Of a stretch of 64,000 nt of DNA, positions 8,977-19,447 are shown in pieces. The notes below the pieces were generated by a model. The model was not told the origin of the DNA. It worked only from the letters and a program-made list of their open reading frames with translations, and searched no databases. The number at the start of each line of letters is the position of its first letter. Within the stretch, counting starts at the first letter, position 1. Origin of the DNA: Sabellastarte sp. h YS-2021. Its lineage: Eukaryota; Annelida; Polychaeta; Sabellida; Sabellidae. Both the position numbers and the translations under genes were made by a program. The stretch lies in the NCBI GenBank assembly GCA_964017235.1, contig OZ024935.1:2604001-2668000 (forward strand). Reading direction: 5' to 3'.

Positions 8977-11900
8977 ATATCCCCAGACGAAAGTCGGGGA
9001 TATATTGGATTCAGGTCCGTCGCGCCGCCGCCGCCGCCGTAGAAATTTCCTTGTGGACGCGATAACTCAAAAACAAATTAATATTTTTTTTTCAAACTTG
9101 GTACACATGTTAAGGGTGCCCAAAGGAAGATCCCTATTTTAAGGTGACCTTAAACTCCCAGTAAAAAAGAACTTATGGCCACCTTAAGGTCAGAAATTGG
9201 ACTTTTGGCCACTTAGAGCCCTGTAGGTCACAAACTATGATGCTCAGCTGGCTGAAATTTTACCTGACAACACATTAATATGTTCTTAGTACATGTGCCG
9301 AAAATCATGACTTTAAGTTGAGGAGAAAATTGTGTTTGAGGCCCATAAATACCCCCACTTAGGGATTTTTTGCTATACTTTACACATATTTTGCCCTATA
9401 ATTTGGAAGTGATAATTCTGATGAGTCTCAAACTGCGCTAGGTATAACTTTGATATGTAATCCTTGTCTGTAGAAAATTTTAGGGCTGTAGGTTTACCCA
9501 AAGGGGTCGACTTAAGGTCTCAAAAGTGCCCACAGAGACCCAATTTATGCACTTTTTGCCACTTTCAAGCACTGTAGCTTTCAAACTATGTCTCTCATCT
9601 AAGTTAAATATCATCTGGGAATATATCTATGTGTTTTCTTATATGTGCCCCAACATTTAGGCCTTTAATAGACAGTTAACCTGTGTATCAGGACCATAAA
9701 CACCCACCCGAGTGACCCTTATAAGACATTTTTCACATCTTTTTCCCTGTAACTTGGAAATGGTAAGTCTGAGAAGTTTCAAACTGTATTAGATATATAT
9801 TCTGTGTGTAATCTTAGTATGTAACAGATTTTAAGTCTGAAGCTTTAATTTTGAAGGTCAAATTGAGGTCTCTAAAAGGCTCCCAAAGACCCAATATTTG
9901 GACTTTTTGCTACTTTTAAGCCCTGTGACTGTCAAACTATGTGACTGATAGAGCTCAAATCCTATCTGAGAAGATATTAGTATGTTATTTTTATATGTGC
10001 CAAAAATTAAGGCTTTAAGAAGACATTTAACCTGTGTATGAGGACCATAAATCCCCACCCGAGTGACCATTTTTAGACATTTTTCACATATTTTTCCCTG
10101 TAACTTGGAAATGGTAAGTCTAAGAAGTTTCAAACTGTATTAGATGCATATTCTATGTGTAATCTTAGTATGTGACAAATTTTAAGTCTGAAGCTTTAAT
10201 TTGAAGGCCACATTTAGGTCTCTAGAAGGCCCCATAAAGACCCAGTATTTGGACTTTTTGCCAATTTTAAGGCCTGTGACTGTTAAACTATGTGACTGAT
10301 AGAGCTGAAATCTCATCTGGGAATACATTATTATGTTCTTTTTACATGTGCCAAAAATCAAGGCTTCAAGTAGACATTTAACCTGTGTATGAGGACCTTT
10401 AACACCCACCTGAGTGACCCTTTTAAGACATTTTTCACATATTTTGCTCTGTAACTTGGAAATGGTAAGTCTGAGAAGTTTCAAACTTTATTAGATACAT
10501 ATTCTATGTGTAATCTTAGTATGTAACAGATTTTAAGTCTGAAGCTTTAATTTGAAAGCCACATCGAGATCTCTAAAAGGCCCACAATGACCCAATATTT
10601 GGACTTTTTACCACCTTTAAGCCCTGTAACTGTTAAACTATGTGATTGATGGAGCTGAAATCCCATCTGGGAATGCATTATTATGTCCTTTTTACATATG
10701 CCGAAAATCAAGGTTTTTAGTAGACATTTAACCTGTGTATGAGGGCCATAGACACTCGCCCAAGTGCCTTTTTTGACATTTTTTCCGTATTTTGCCCTGT
10801 TATTTGGAAATGCTTAGTGTGACAAGTCTTAAACTGTATTATATATGATTTTTGTTTGTTATGTATGTCCCCCCAAAAAGTTTCAGATCTGTAGTTTAAT
10901 TGCTAAGGTCTCTTTAACAATTGTAAAATGCTCACAGAAACCCAATTTATGGATATTATGCCACTTTAAAGCCCAGTAACTGTCAAACTATGTGGGTTAT
11001 AGAGCTGAAATCTTTGAATTTTTAAAAGGAAATGCCTGTCTATTTAAATTTTGAATATTAATAATGTTATGGCTATCTTAGTCTTTTAAGAACTTATTTT
11101 TGTGTGTTATACCTCTGCTTGCTGAGTTTTTCACTTTTTAAAATGAAACTGGTGAAACATATTGAAGTAGACAAAATGGACACTTTAAGTGAGCTTTAAG
11201 TCCCAATATTAATGAAATTATATCCTTATGTAGTAAAACTAGGGGATTTTTAACCCTCAACTAGCCCAGTTTTATTCAACTTGCCTCAGTTAATTTTGGC
11301 ACAGCTCCTACAGTTATGAACTCATTTCAGTTGATAATCACATACTTAAAATTCTCAATTCTTTTTGTATTTGAGTACCCCTTTTATATAGATTGTTTGT
11401 TTACCATTTATGCTCAACCCACATCCCCCCACCCGGATTCCCCCCACCCACCTCTGGGACCTCCAGCTATATTGAGTGACACTAAATAAACAAAGGTATT
11501 TAATGATATCAGATGAGAAACAAAGAACTCAATGGGGTTGCAGATCTTGTGTAATAGTGAGAGAGGTGTGGAGAAGGGGAGAGGGGTGGGGGTGGGAGGT
11601 GGTGGGCTTCATTACATATAACACAAAGGGGAGTCAGAACTGAGATTGTGTCACATATTTAGGTTGCATATATATGGACCACATATATAGGTATAGAGGA
11701 AATGAATAACTGAAAACAATTTGCAAATTCTAAAAATAATATAATAAAATAATAATATAAATAATTTTTTTTTAAATAATATTTTATTTGTGAACAAATA
11801 TAGAAACAGATATGCGCTTTTGGGATTATGAATTTTAGAATGGACATTGAATCATCAATCATTTAAATACTGTGAAGGAAGATTGAAAAATATGATGAGT

Positions 11901-12238
11901 TGAGTTAAAAATAATATTTTATTTGTCAACAAATATAGAAACAGATATGCTCTTTTGGGATTATTATTTTAGAATGGACATTCAATCATCAATCATTTAA
12001 ATACTTTGAAAATAGGTTTAGAGTTATCATTGCAGGAAGATTGAAAATATAATTTGAGTTATGTATTCGGCGTCTGGGGATACACCATCTTCCTTGGGGA
12101 GATATAAACAGAGCAGATTGATGTGCTGAAGTTCATATAATAATGGGTAATTATGTTTTAAAAAATTCCCGATCAAAACCTGTGGCGTGAGTGATGACCT
12201 GTCTGGGGATATGTTGGCGCCGAGTTGGCCCAATCTAG
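8977..12238 (+). mobile_element. Helentron-like non-autonomous element, family 1, copy A
   Basis: The element starts ATATCCCC and ends CTAG, and sits between T and T. Near the 5' end is a hairpin (TATCCCCAGAC, loop, GTCGGGGATA, 8978-9003). The inverted match GTCTGGGGATA lies at 12201-12211, 27 bases from the 3' end, so the element has 11-bp subterminal inverted repeats. A GC-rich stretch (TTGGCGCC...GGCCCAA) follows before CTAG. After the 5' hairpin come a CCG microsatellite and about five ~350-bp tandem units. No protein is encoded. The same 3.26-kb unit occurs three more times here (copies B, C, D), which fixes the ends. T|T insertion, subterminal repeats and internal satellites match Helentron/HINE elements; the class is inferred. 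Confidence 0.8.
9300..10960. repeat. ~350-bp internal tandem units of family 1
   Basis: The phrase around TGTAACTTGGAAATGG (or its variants) starts near 9389, 9741, 10092, 10442 and 10790, a spacing of 349-352. Units differ by several percent within an element, while the same unit matches closely between copies A-D. The array was therefore formed before the copies spread. Confidence 0.85.
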
Positions 12239-12888
12239 TTACCTCTAGTTACAAATGTTTAGCAGTCAAAACACCAAACAAACATGCCACCTCTGTGTGT
12301 GTGAGTAATCAAATTACATTCAACCATTTTCCAACCCAATGAAATGTCCAGGATACTGGAATGGCCAAATATACCAAAACACCGAAACTGCTGTCTGTCA
12401 CATATGAGTCTTGTTAAAACCCATTTCTGTTGAATGTACATTCTGTTATTTGAACAAAGTCTGAATCCTTCAGTACGTATTCTTCTGTATTAAAAAAATA
12501 TTTAGTATGTTAAACTGAATTTCTAGTTTTGAACACAAAATGTCATTACAGGCCTCAACCCACCACTAAGGTTGGCAAAAAAGCCCATTCGACATTTGAA
12601 TTTCAGAACTACTGAATTTCTAGAGAGCTAAATTCTATGAAACTACATGAAATCCCATTTCAAATGAAAAATTAATTATTATTTTGCTGACTGTATCAAA
12701 TTTTCAGATTTATTTTGAAAATTATGTGCATGTATATAATTTATTTGGTTGTCTTTTTTTTGTCAAATAGAACAGAAAAGCTTAAATTAAAATGACCATT
12801 TTTTGTTAATTTAATAGGATTTTGATCAGAGAGAAGAACCAAGAACTGTCCTTTTACGAACATTCAGCAGCCATGACCTAGCTGTTGT
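12239..12888. other. Non-coding region with possible 5'UTR splice acceptor of the host gene
   Basis: No ORF is supported. A T-rich tract followed by TTTAATAG at 12809-12817 is a plausible splice acceptor 71 bases before the start codon. The first coding exon may therefore be preceded by an untranslated exon further left. Confidence 0.4.
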
Positions 12889-13048
12889 ATGGAGATGAAG
12901 GTGTTTGTGTGTGCGTTGGCTCTGTGTGTGTGGTGTGTTTCTGGAGACGCTTGCACCGAGCGAGTGGTTTTCAATAACACCTGGGGTCGCATCACTGACG
13001 GACCCGAAGATTACAAGGAGGAGGTTCATTGTGAATGGCTTATAGAAG
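12889..13048 (+). CDS. MEGF8-like protein, first coding exon (signal peptide and CUB start)
   Basis: ATG at 12889 opens MEMKVFVCALALCVWCVSG, a typical signal peptide with cleavage expected after VSG. The start of a CUB domain follows (CTERVVFNNTWGRITDGPED, then HCEWLIE). The exon ends in phase 1 at 13048 against a strong donor, GTAGGT. Joined to the exon at 41274 it reads through WLIEATKPGQ without a break. The product should be a large secreted or single-pass membrane protein; in vertebrates MEGF8 acts in left-right patterning and in dampening Hedgehog signalling through Smoothened turnover. A second ATG two codons downstream would give the same mature protein. Confidence 0.85.
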
Positions 13049-14175
13049 GTAGGTGAATGCTAACTTTTTTTGCGTATACAACATCTTCCCACATGCTGGT
13101 AACTCAGTGCATGGGACTGACAACAAAAGCGATAATTTTAAGTGATGGTCCTGGAGAAACAACACATATGGAGAATAGTAGAGTTGAAGTTGGTTTCCAT
13201 TTTCCGAATCAGGTGTTTGTTTCATGAAACAACAGACAACCAGTTGCACAACTAGTTTTAAAAATAGGTTATAATGTCTTCAAAAACTACAAATGAACCA
13301 CATAGCTTCCTGTATTCAGTGCATCTGTGTAAATAATTTTGGCTGTGATATAGCTAGGAAGAAGGAATAGTCTTCTATTCATCAAAAGCTAGCCTTTTGG
13401 ACATTTCACAGTGTCTTGCTAAAATCCTAAAAAAAACTGTGATAAAAACTGATGTGAATCCGAATGTAACATCTAGTGTTGGGAATCGCCTCCAGTTTTC
13501 ATGGTCAATTATTCGTCCATTTTTCCGACCGATGATCGACCCCTAATCGAGTATTTTACTCCATTGTTGTTTATTATTAAGAAACACTTTCTGGAGATAA
13601 AGTATAGGTCAATCCAATAAGAATAACGGTGTTCCGACATTTAGAATCTAGCGAAAGCGCCCACTTCCTGTAAATATGGCAGTAGACACAAACAAACCCG
13701 AAATGCAGACAAATCTGTTGATTTATTAAGCAAAAATTTATAAAATATATGGGAAATTTGTACATATTGAAATAAATTAGGAAAGGTAAAAAATAAGCTA
13801 AATATTCGATCATTAGAAAACGTTAATGAATGACCGAGATTTACACCGTCACCGAAGATTAATCGAGCACACGTCTAATCATCCACCCAATAGTAATAAC
13901 TGGTTTTTCACAATTCATAGCTGGTTCTTGGTTTTTGGCAACAGAATCACTAACTACCAAAAACAACTTTTCCATTTACAACTTTAATTACATCTTATTA
14001 TTTGTTTTTGGAATAAGGTTTTGCCTAAAGCTAGTGTCTTCAGTTGAACACTTGCAAGTTGTTAGTTTAATCTTAAGTAAGGTTTAGTAAGGGAAGGTTT
14101 TTCACTTAAGGTTTTCTTGGAATCAATGTTCACCAAACAAGAGTTAGGAATATATGTGAATACAGTTTCATAATT
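13049..14175. other. Intron 1, first 1.1 kb
   Basis: Non-coding. Around 13473-13487 the sequence TAGTGTTGGGAATCG looks like a hAT-type terminal inverted repeat, but no matching inverse end was found before 14175. Nothing else is recognised. Confidence 0.5.
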
Positions 14176-14559
14176 GTATCCCCGACGCGAAGCGGGGATA
14201 CTATGGATTCATCATCGTCGTCGTCCGCGTCCGCAGAGATTTCTTGTTAGCGACCTACAGTCCACATTTCTTTCCGGATTTCTTTCATATTTGGCAGGTG
14301 GCTTGATATGGTAGAGGACTCGACACCCTATCTTTTTGGTAGGCTTTACGTCTAAATTAGGCCTGTGGTAGACAAAAATGTCTAAAATGTGGAATATTGC
14401 TTGTTAGCGACCTACAGTCCACATTTCTTTCCAGATTTCTTTAATATTTGGCAGGTGGCTTGGTATGCTAGAGGACTCGCCACCCTATCTTTTTGGTAGG
14501 CTTTATGTGTAAATTAGGCCTCTGGTAGACAAAAATGTCTAAAATGCATTAAAATTCAT

Positions 14560-15393
14560 GAAATCATGCACTAAATCACTTATAACTTGAAAAGTGTTGC
14601 ATTTAGAGCATTTTGTTAAAATATGTTATTCAGATACTTTTTTCATAGCTACAACATGGTGAGTAACTTGAGTGTCTGTCTCAATAGCTAAGTGAGTAAT
14701 AGCTACTTTTGGGCTTTTCAGTAACTTCCATCATCAGTAAAATCACTTATAACTTGAAAACTATTGCATTTAGAGTATTTTGTTTCATATGTTATTCAGC
14801 TATTTTTGGGTCAGCTATAACATAGTAAAATTTCAGACCTGTAGCTCATGGCATAGCTGAGTAATAGCTACTTTTAGGTTATCACTGTTGAGTAAATTAC
14901 TTATAACTTCAAAAGTATTACATTTAGAGTATTTTGTTTCAGTATGTTATTCACCTATTTCGGAGTCAGCTATAACATAGTGAAGTTCCAGACCTGTGGC
15001 TCATTGCATAGCTGAGTAATAGCTACTTTGAAGTTCACACTGTTGAGTAAATCAGTTGTAATTGGAAAACTATTGCATTTACAGAAATTTGTGTAAATAT
15101 GTTATTCAGCTACTTTTGGGTCAGCTATAACATAGTGAAATTACAGACCTGTAGCTCATGGCACAACTGAGCAATAGCTATTTTCAGGTACTGACTGTTG
15201 AGTAAATGACTTGTAACTTGAAAAATAGTGCATTTGGAGTATTTTGTTAAAATATGTTGTTCACCTACTTTTGGGTCAGCTATAACGTCGTGAAATTACA
15301 GACTTATAGCTCATGGCATAGCTGAGCAATAGCTATTTTCAGGTTCTCACTATTGAGTAAATCAGTTGTAACTTGAAAACTATTGCATTTACA

Positions 15394-15394
<1 letters not shown>
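14560..15394. repeat. 155-bp satellite array, left of the LINE
   Basis: Monomers share TATTGCATTTAGAG, ATGTTATTCA, TACTTTTGGGTCAGC and TTCAGACCTGTAGCTCATGG. The GCATAGCTGA or GCACAACTGA mark falls at 14851, 15006, 15161 and 15316, a strict 155-base step. The array is cut at 15394 by the LINE and resumes at 22948. Confidence 0.85.
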
Positions 15395-15440
<46 letters not shown>

Positions 15441-15624
15441 CCCCCACAAATAAAACTTTATTGACCCTTTTTTTCACAATGGTATATACTTAGCTAAGCC
15501 CCGGGAGGGCGAGGGTTCAAACCCTCCATCGGGGTTTTTACAGAGATTTTTCATACACAGTATGAACAACTGTCACATTTAAGTATCTGTGCATACATTT
15601 ATACAGATAGAAATTCATCAAATG

Positions 15625-16635
15625 TTACTGAAACACATTCTGAAATACTACCCACTTTTTACAAAATTTATCATGTTTTGCTTCAAGCCTGGACAGGTAT
15701 TCTTGTTCATTATATTTTTGTTTTAGATAGTTTTGAAATTCAAAAATATGAGGTTTTCTTTTATTTCTTGAACACCAATAAATGTAATATTTCCCAACAA
15801 TATATATAACATTAAGACAAAAACAAGGGGAGTAAAAACCAGTTGTTTCCTGTTTTCCAAATAGTATATCAACTAGATCTAAACTTAAAATTACATCTCC
15901 TTTTCTCATTAACCATATTTGAACATTTTCCCAAAATATTTTACTTATTTCACATTCTAAAAAGAGGTGTACCATGGTTTCCGGATCATTGCTACAGAGT
16001 GAACACAAAGAACTATCAGTATAATGAATTTTGTGCAAATATTGCTTTGTTCCAAGCAGTCTGTGGATCACACGATATTGAAACCAGATAAGAGTGTTAT
16101 CACATATAGTATGAAAGCAAATTTTGTGTGCAGTAGTCCAATATATTTTATCTAAATCTATTTTTAGTATGCCTGTCCATTTTGTAATATAGTTGTGGGC
16201 CTGCTTTGTACCTTTTCTAACTAAGATGTTGTAAAGATCCTTGCTTCCCTGACTAGATTTGGTCAGCACTTTTATCTGAGGTAACATAAAGGGCTTTTCA
16301 AATGATTGATCAGTTGGTTTTATTTTCTGTAGATAATTTTTTACAGTTGAATAAATTCTATGATAAGTTAAAAAATTAATTGGGCTGTTGAATAAGGTAT
16401 GAATTTCTTCCAAAGTTAAAATATTTCCATCTTTCGTCAATAAATCTATTGGGGAAATAATACCTTTCTGATATAGTGAAGGTTCAAATAACAGAGCATG
16501 AGAATTTTCCTGATTGTACCATAGAGGTCCACAAATGTTCTCATAAGGTTCACAACATTCAAAAAGTTTAGTCATAAAATCGCCCCAAGCAAACAGAACG
16601 TCTTTCCAAAAAAATATTAGTGGTGTTGCCCGCAC
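15625..16635 (-). CDS. LINE ORF2, C-terminal part (zinc-finger end)
   Basis: This is the continuation of ORF2 after a frameshift. It overlaps the upstream frame at 16568-16635. Of its 336 residues, about 210-235 hold the finger found at the end of L1-type ORF2 proteins: C-x2-C followed by H-x4-C in CSLCSNDPETMVHLFLEC. The text before it (TICDNTLIWFQYRVIHRLLG) is also typical of the region between RT and the finger. Alone this piece has no enzyme activity, and its apparent start has no meaning, since the natural protein is one chain with the endonuclease-RT part. Confidence 0.85.
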   Translation of the reverse strand: MRATPLIFFWKDVLFAWGDFMTKLFECCEPYENICGPLWYNQENSHALLFEPSLYQKGIISPIDLLTKDGNILTLEEIHTLFNSPINFLTYHRIYSTVKNYLQKIKPTDQSFEKPFMLPQIKVLTKSSQGSKDLYNILVRKGTKQAHNYITKWTGILKIDLDKIYWTTAHKICFHTICDNTLIWFQYRVIHRLLGTKQYLHKIHYTDSSLCSLCSNDPETMVHLFLECEISKIFWENVQIWLMRKGDVILSLDLVDILFGKQETTGFYSPCFCLNVIYIVGKYYIYWCSRNKRKPHIFEFQNYLKQKYNEQEYLSRLEAKHDKFCKKWVVFQNVFQ

Positions 16636-19447
16636 ATTTATATGACCATTGTGGTCCCATGAAAAGCAGTTTATTTCTAGGACCTGTGTTTGAAATTGCT
16701 AACTTTATCCAAGGAGCATCGACATTTACATATATCCTGCGTAGCCAAGTCAGTTTTAGAGACTTAATAAAATGTTTCAGATTTATCATTTTGAGTCCTC
16801 CTTCTAAATAGCCTTTGCATAATAAGTCTCTGCTGACCTTATCAGGCTTTCCATCCCAAATAAAATTATAAAAAGTTTTATTCATTTTTAATATAAAATC
16901 AACATTTGGACTTGGAATGGACATAAATAAATGTGTAAGCTTAGGAAGTAATAAAGTTTTAATCACAGTTACCTTTCCCAGTGGTGTTAAATGACGATTT
17001 TTCCACCTATTTACTATAGTTTCTATTTCAAAGGCAACTAGTTCAAAATTTAGATCCACCATTTTGCTTAAATTTACAGAAAACATTATCCCTAGAAAAC
17101 TAAACTCTGTAGCTCCCCATATAAAGTCTTCTTTTATATCTAGTTTATCTTTAGAGTATCGTTTCTTTCCAATCCAGACTAACTTGGTTTTATCAGTATT
17201 GATTTTCAATCCTGACAGTGTACCAAAAATTTCTAAAGTATTTAAGGCTGCCAGAAGGGACCCCACTGAACCATCCAGAATGAGTGTGGTGTCATCAGCA
17301 AACTGGGTTAGTTTATATTCCATATGATCAATGGTAATCCCCACTATATCCTTATTAAATTTAACAAGTAGTAGGAGTACTTGAGCACACATAAGAAATA
17401 AGTAAGATGCAATGGGATCTCCCTGTCTGCAACCCCGTTCAATATTAATAGGATCAGACAAGAAACCACTTTGGATAATTGAAGCTGTAATATTATTGTT
17501 AAACATTTTTATCCACTTAATAAAACCTGACCCAAATCCTAAAAACTCCAAAACAGAGTATAAAAACTTCCAAGACACAGAATCGAATGCCTTTTCAAAG
17601 TCTATTAACATTAAAAGTCCAGGAATTTTATGTTTCTCTGTGAAATGCATCAGATCGTAGATAAGTCTTGTATTTTCTCCAATGAAACGTCCTTTTACGA
17701 AGCCTGCTTGGTTTTTAGAGATAATTTTGTCCAAGATTTTTTTTATTCTATTGGCTATTGCTGTTGATCCGATTTTGTATATTACTGATAAAAGTGATAT
17801 GGGGCGCCAATTTTTTAGAAATTCTCTTGGCTTATTTCCCTTTGGCAAGCAGGTTATTATACACTGTCGCAGAGTTGTTGACATTTCACCAGTGATGTAT
17901 GCATGATTGAGACTCCTAAGAATAAAGATTTTCATTTTTGCCCAAAATACTTTAAAGAATTCTGCAGGAAAACCATCAATTCCTGGACTTTTACCGTTTT
18001 TCATTGAATTAAGGGCTATACCTAGTTCATGTATTTCTAGAGGACCTTCTAGTAGAAGCGATTCCTCATGCGACAGGGTCGAAGTGTCATTTTTTTCTCC
18101 AACAATTGCATTCAAATCTATGTCATTTGACATTTTAGTTTGGTTCCTGAATAATTTTTCATAGAAGCATTTTAATTCATTTAAGATTTCCTTTTGATCA
18201 ACAATACACTTATTTGGAGTTTTAATTCGTTTGACGGTTTTCTCAGTATAGTTAAAACTTTCTAAGGCACAGAATAATTTAGAAGGTTTTTCACCATTAT
18301 GTAGCCACTGGGCTCTTGACCTGACAATGTTCCCTTTAAGTTTTTGTTCTCTCATGTCCTGCAGTTCTCTTTTTTTATCATCCAAGAGATCCCCAGAGGA
18401 TAAAGTATTCAAATTTTCCAAAGTTTTTATGTCTGAAATTAGATTTTTTTCCTTTGTGTCAAGCTGTCTCTTTACTTTTGTTGCAAATTTGATAGTTTCT
18501 CCCCTAATTTTTAGTAAAAGAACTTCAAGAAATTGAGCATCATTAATCCGAAAACAAACATCGGAATCCTCGAGTATATTTAAGTATTCATGACTATATA
18601 CAAGGACCGAATAAAACTTTTTTTCAGAATCGATCAAGGAGTTAATCATGTTGACATATTCTGTATTTTTTAACAGTGAACAATTAAATTTCCATATACC
18701 TTTACCTTTAACGAATTTACAAGTGACCAAAGTCATTTGGACTATTGAGTGATCAGTTCTATAGCCCGGTTGAATAGTACAGGTGACTACAAAGTCCATT
18801 AGTGTATTTGATACAAGAAAGTAATCTAGACGGGCTTTTTGAAAGGGTTTTTTCCTATGCCATGTATATCTTCTAATGGTGGGGTTGAAGATACGGAACG
18901 CGTCTGCTAAGTTGAGGTTTGACATCATTTTATGTATTTCTATTCTTGCTTTAGGATTATTCACTTTTTTATAATTATAAGTATCTATATCAGTATTCAG
19001 TGGGACATTGAAGTCACCACAGAGTATTGTATAAGGTTGTTCACTGGAATTAATAATCTCAGCTATTGTCTGAAAGAAACTTGGAGAATCATTATTGGGA
19101 GCATAGATATTAATTAGTTTAATATAAATGCTGCTCAACTTCAGGTCAGCAGAAATAAGGTTTCCCAAGTCATCATTATAGTGAGACAGAATTTCGTATT
19201 CAATATTTTTCTTAAAAAGTATTGCCACCCCTCTAGAATTTGTACTAACTCCATGTACCAAGCATTCACCATTCCATATTTGTTTGATTAATTTGACATC
19301 TTTACTTAGCCAATGTGTGTCTTGCAGACAGAAGATATTTGCATCAGAACTATTTAGGTACTCAAGCACATCATATCTCTTTTTAAAGTCCCTTAAACCT
19401 TGACAATTTACTGACAACACCTTGATTTCATCATTCATCGTAACCAA
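16568..19447 (-). CDS. LINE ORF2, endonuclease-reverse transcriptase
   Basis: The first real ATG is at 19438 (MNDEIKVLSVNCQG); the codon at 19447 is TTG. Residues about 5-235 form an AP-type endonuclease: SVNCQG, LQDTHW, NIYAPNND, GDFNVPLN, RLDYFLVS and TDHSIVQ. The usual QETH is QDTH here. Residues about 480-760 form the reverse transcriptase: NWRPISLLS, LMLIDFEKAFDS, GCRQGDP, and the catalytic FADDTT. The frame then leaves the normal course after LLFMGPQWSYK, near 16630, and ends at 16568, while the true continuation is in 15625-16635. So the copy carries at least one frameshift. The role is target-primed reverse transcription in the nucleus. Confidence 0.92.
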   Translation of the reverse strand: MVTMNDEIKVLSVNCQGLRDFKKRYDVLEYLNSSDANIFCLQDTHWLSKDVKLIKQIWNGECLVHGVSTNSRGVAILFKKNIEYEILSHYNDDLGNLISADLKLSSIYIKLINIYAPNNDSPSFFQTIAEIINSSEQPYTILCGDFNVPLNTDIDTYNYKKVNNPKARIEIHKMMSNLNLADAFRIFNPTIRRYTWHRKKPFQKARLDYFLVSNTLMDFVVTCTIQPGYRTDHSIVQMTLVTCKFVKGKGIWKFNCSLLKNTEYVNMINSLIDSEKKFYSVLVYSHEYLNILEDSDVCFRINDAQFLEVLLLKIRGETIKFATKVKRQLDTKEKNLISDIKTLENLNTLSSGDLLDDKKRELQDMREQKLKGNIVRSRAQWLHNGEKPSKLFCALESFNYTEKTVKRIKTPNKCIVDQKEILNELKCFYEKLFRNQTKMSNDIDLNAIVGEKNDTSTLSHEESLLLEGPLEIHELGIALNSMKNGKSPGIDGFPAEFFKVFWAKMKIFILRSLNHAYITGEMSTTLRQCIITCLPKGNKPREFLKNWRPISLLSVIYKIGSTAIANRIKKILDKIISKNQAGFVKGRFIGENTRLIYDLMHFTEKHKIPGLLMLIDFEKAFDSVSWKFLYSVLEFLGFGSGFIKWIKMFNNNITASIIQSGFLSDPINIERGCRQGDPIASYLFLMCAQVLLLLVKFNKDIVGITIDHMEYKLTQFADDTTLILDGSVGSLLAALNTLEIFGTLSGLKINTDKTKLVWIGKKRYSKDKLDIKEDFIWGATEFSFLGIMFSVNLSKMVDLNFELVAFEIETIVNRWKNRHLTPLGKVTVIKTLLLPKLTHLFMSIPSPNVDFILKMNKTFYNFIWDGKPDKVSRDLLCKGYLEGGLKMINLKHFIKSLKLTWLRRIYVNVDAPWIKLAISNTGPRNKLLFMGPQWSYKCAGNTTNIFLERRSVCLGRFYD

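Noticed and set aside
9858-10484. Repeated small ORFs (about 60-115 codons) in family-1 copies
   Set aside because: They recur because the element is repeated. They match no known protein, and they shift or shrink between copies by small changes.
13473-13880. hAT-type terminus TAGTGTTGGGAATCG
   Set aside because: No inverse partner end and no 8-bp target duplication were found.
15497-15540. tRNA-like T-arm (GAGGGTTCAAACCCTC) within a GC-rich palindrome
   Set aside because: The loop is six bases instead of seven, there are no matching D or anticodon arms, and it lies in the LINE 3' untranslated region. It is more likely a hairpin of the LINE RNA.
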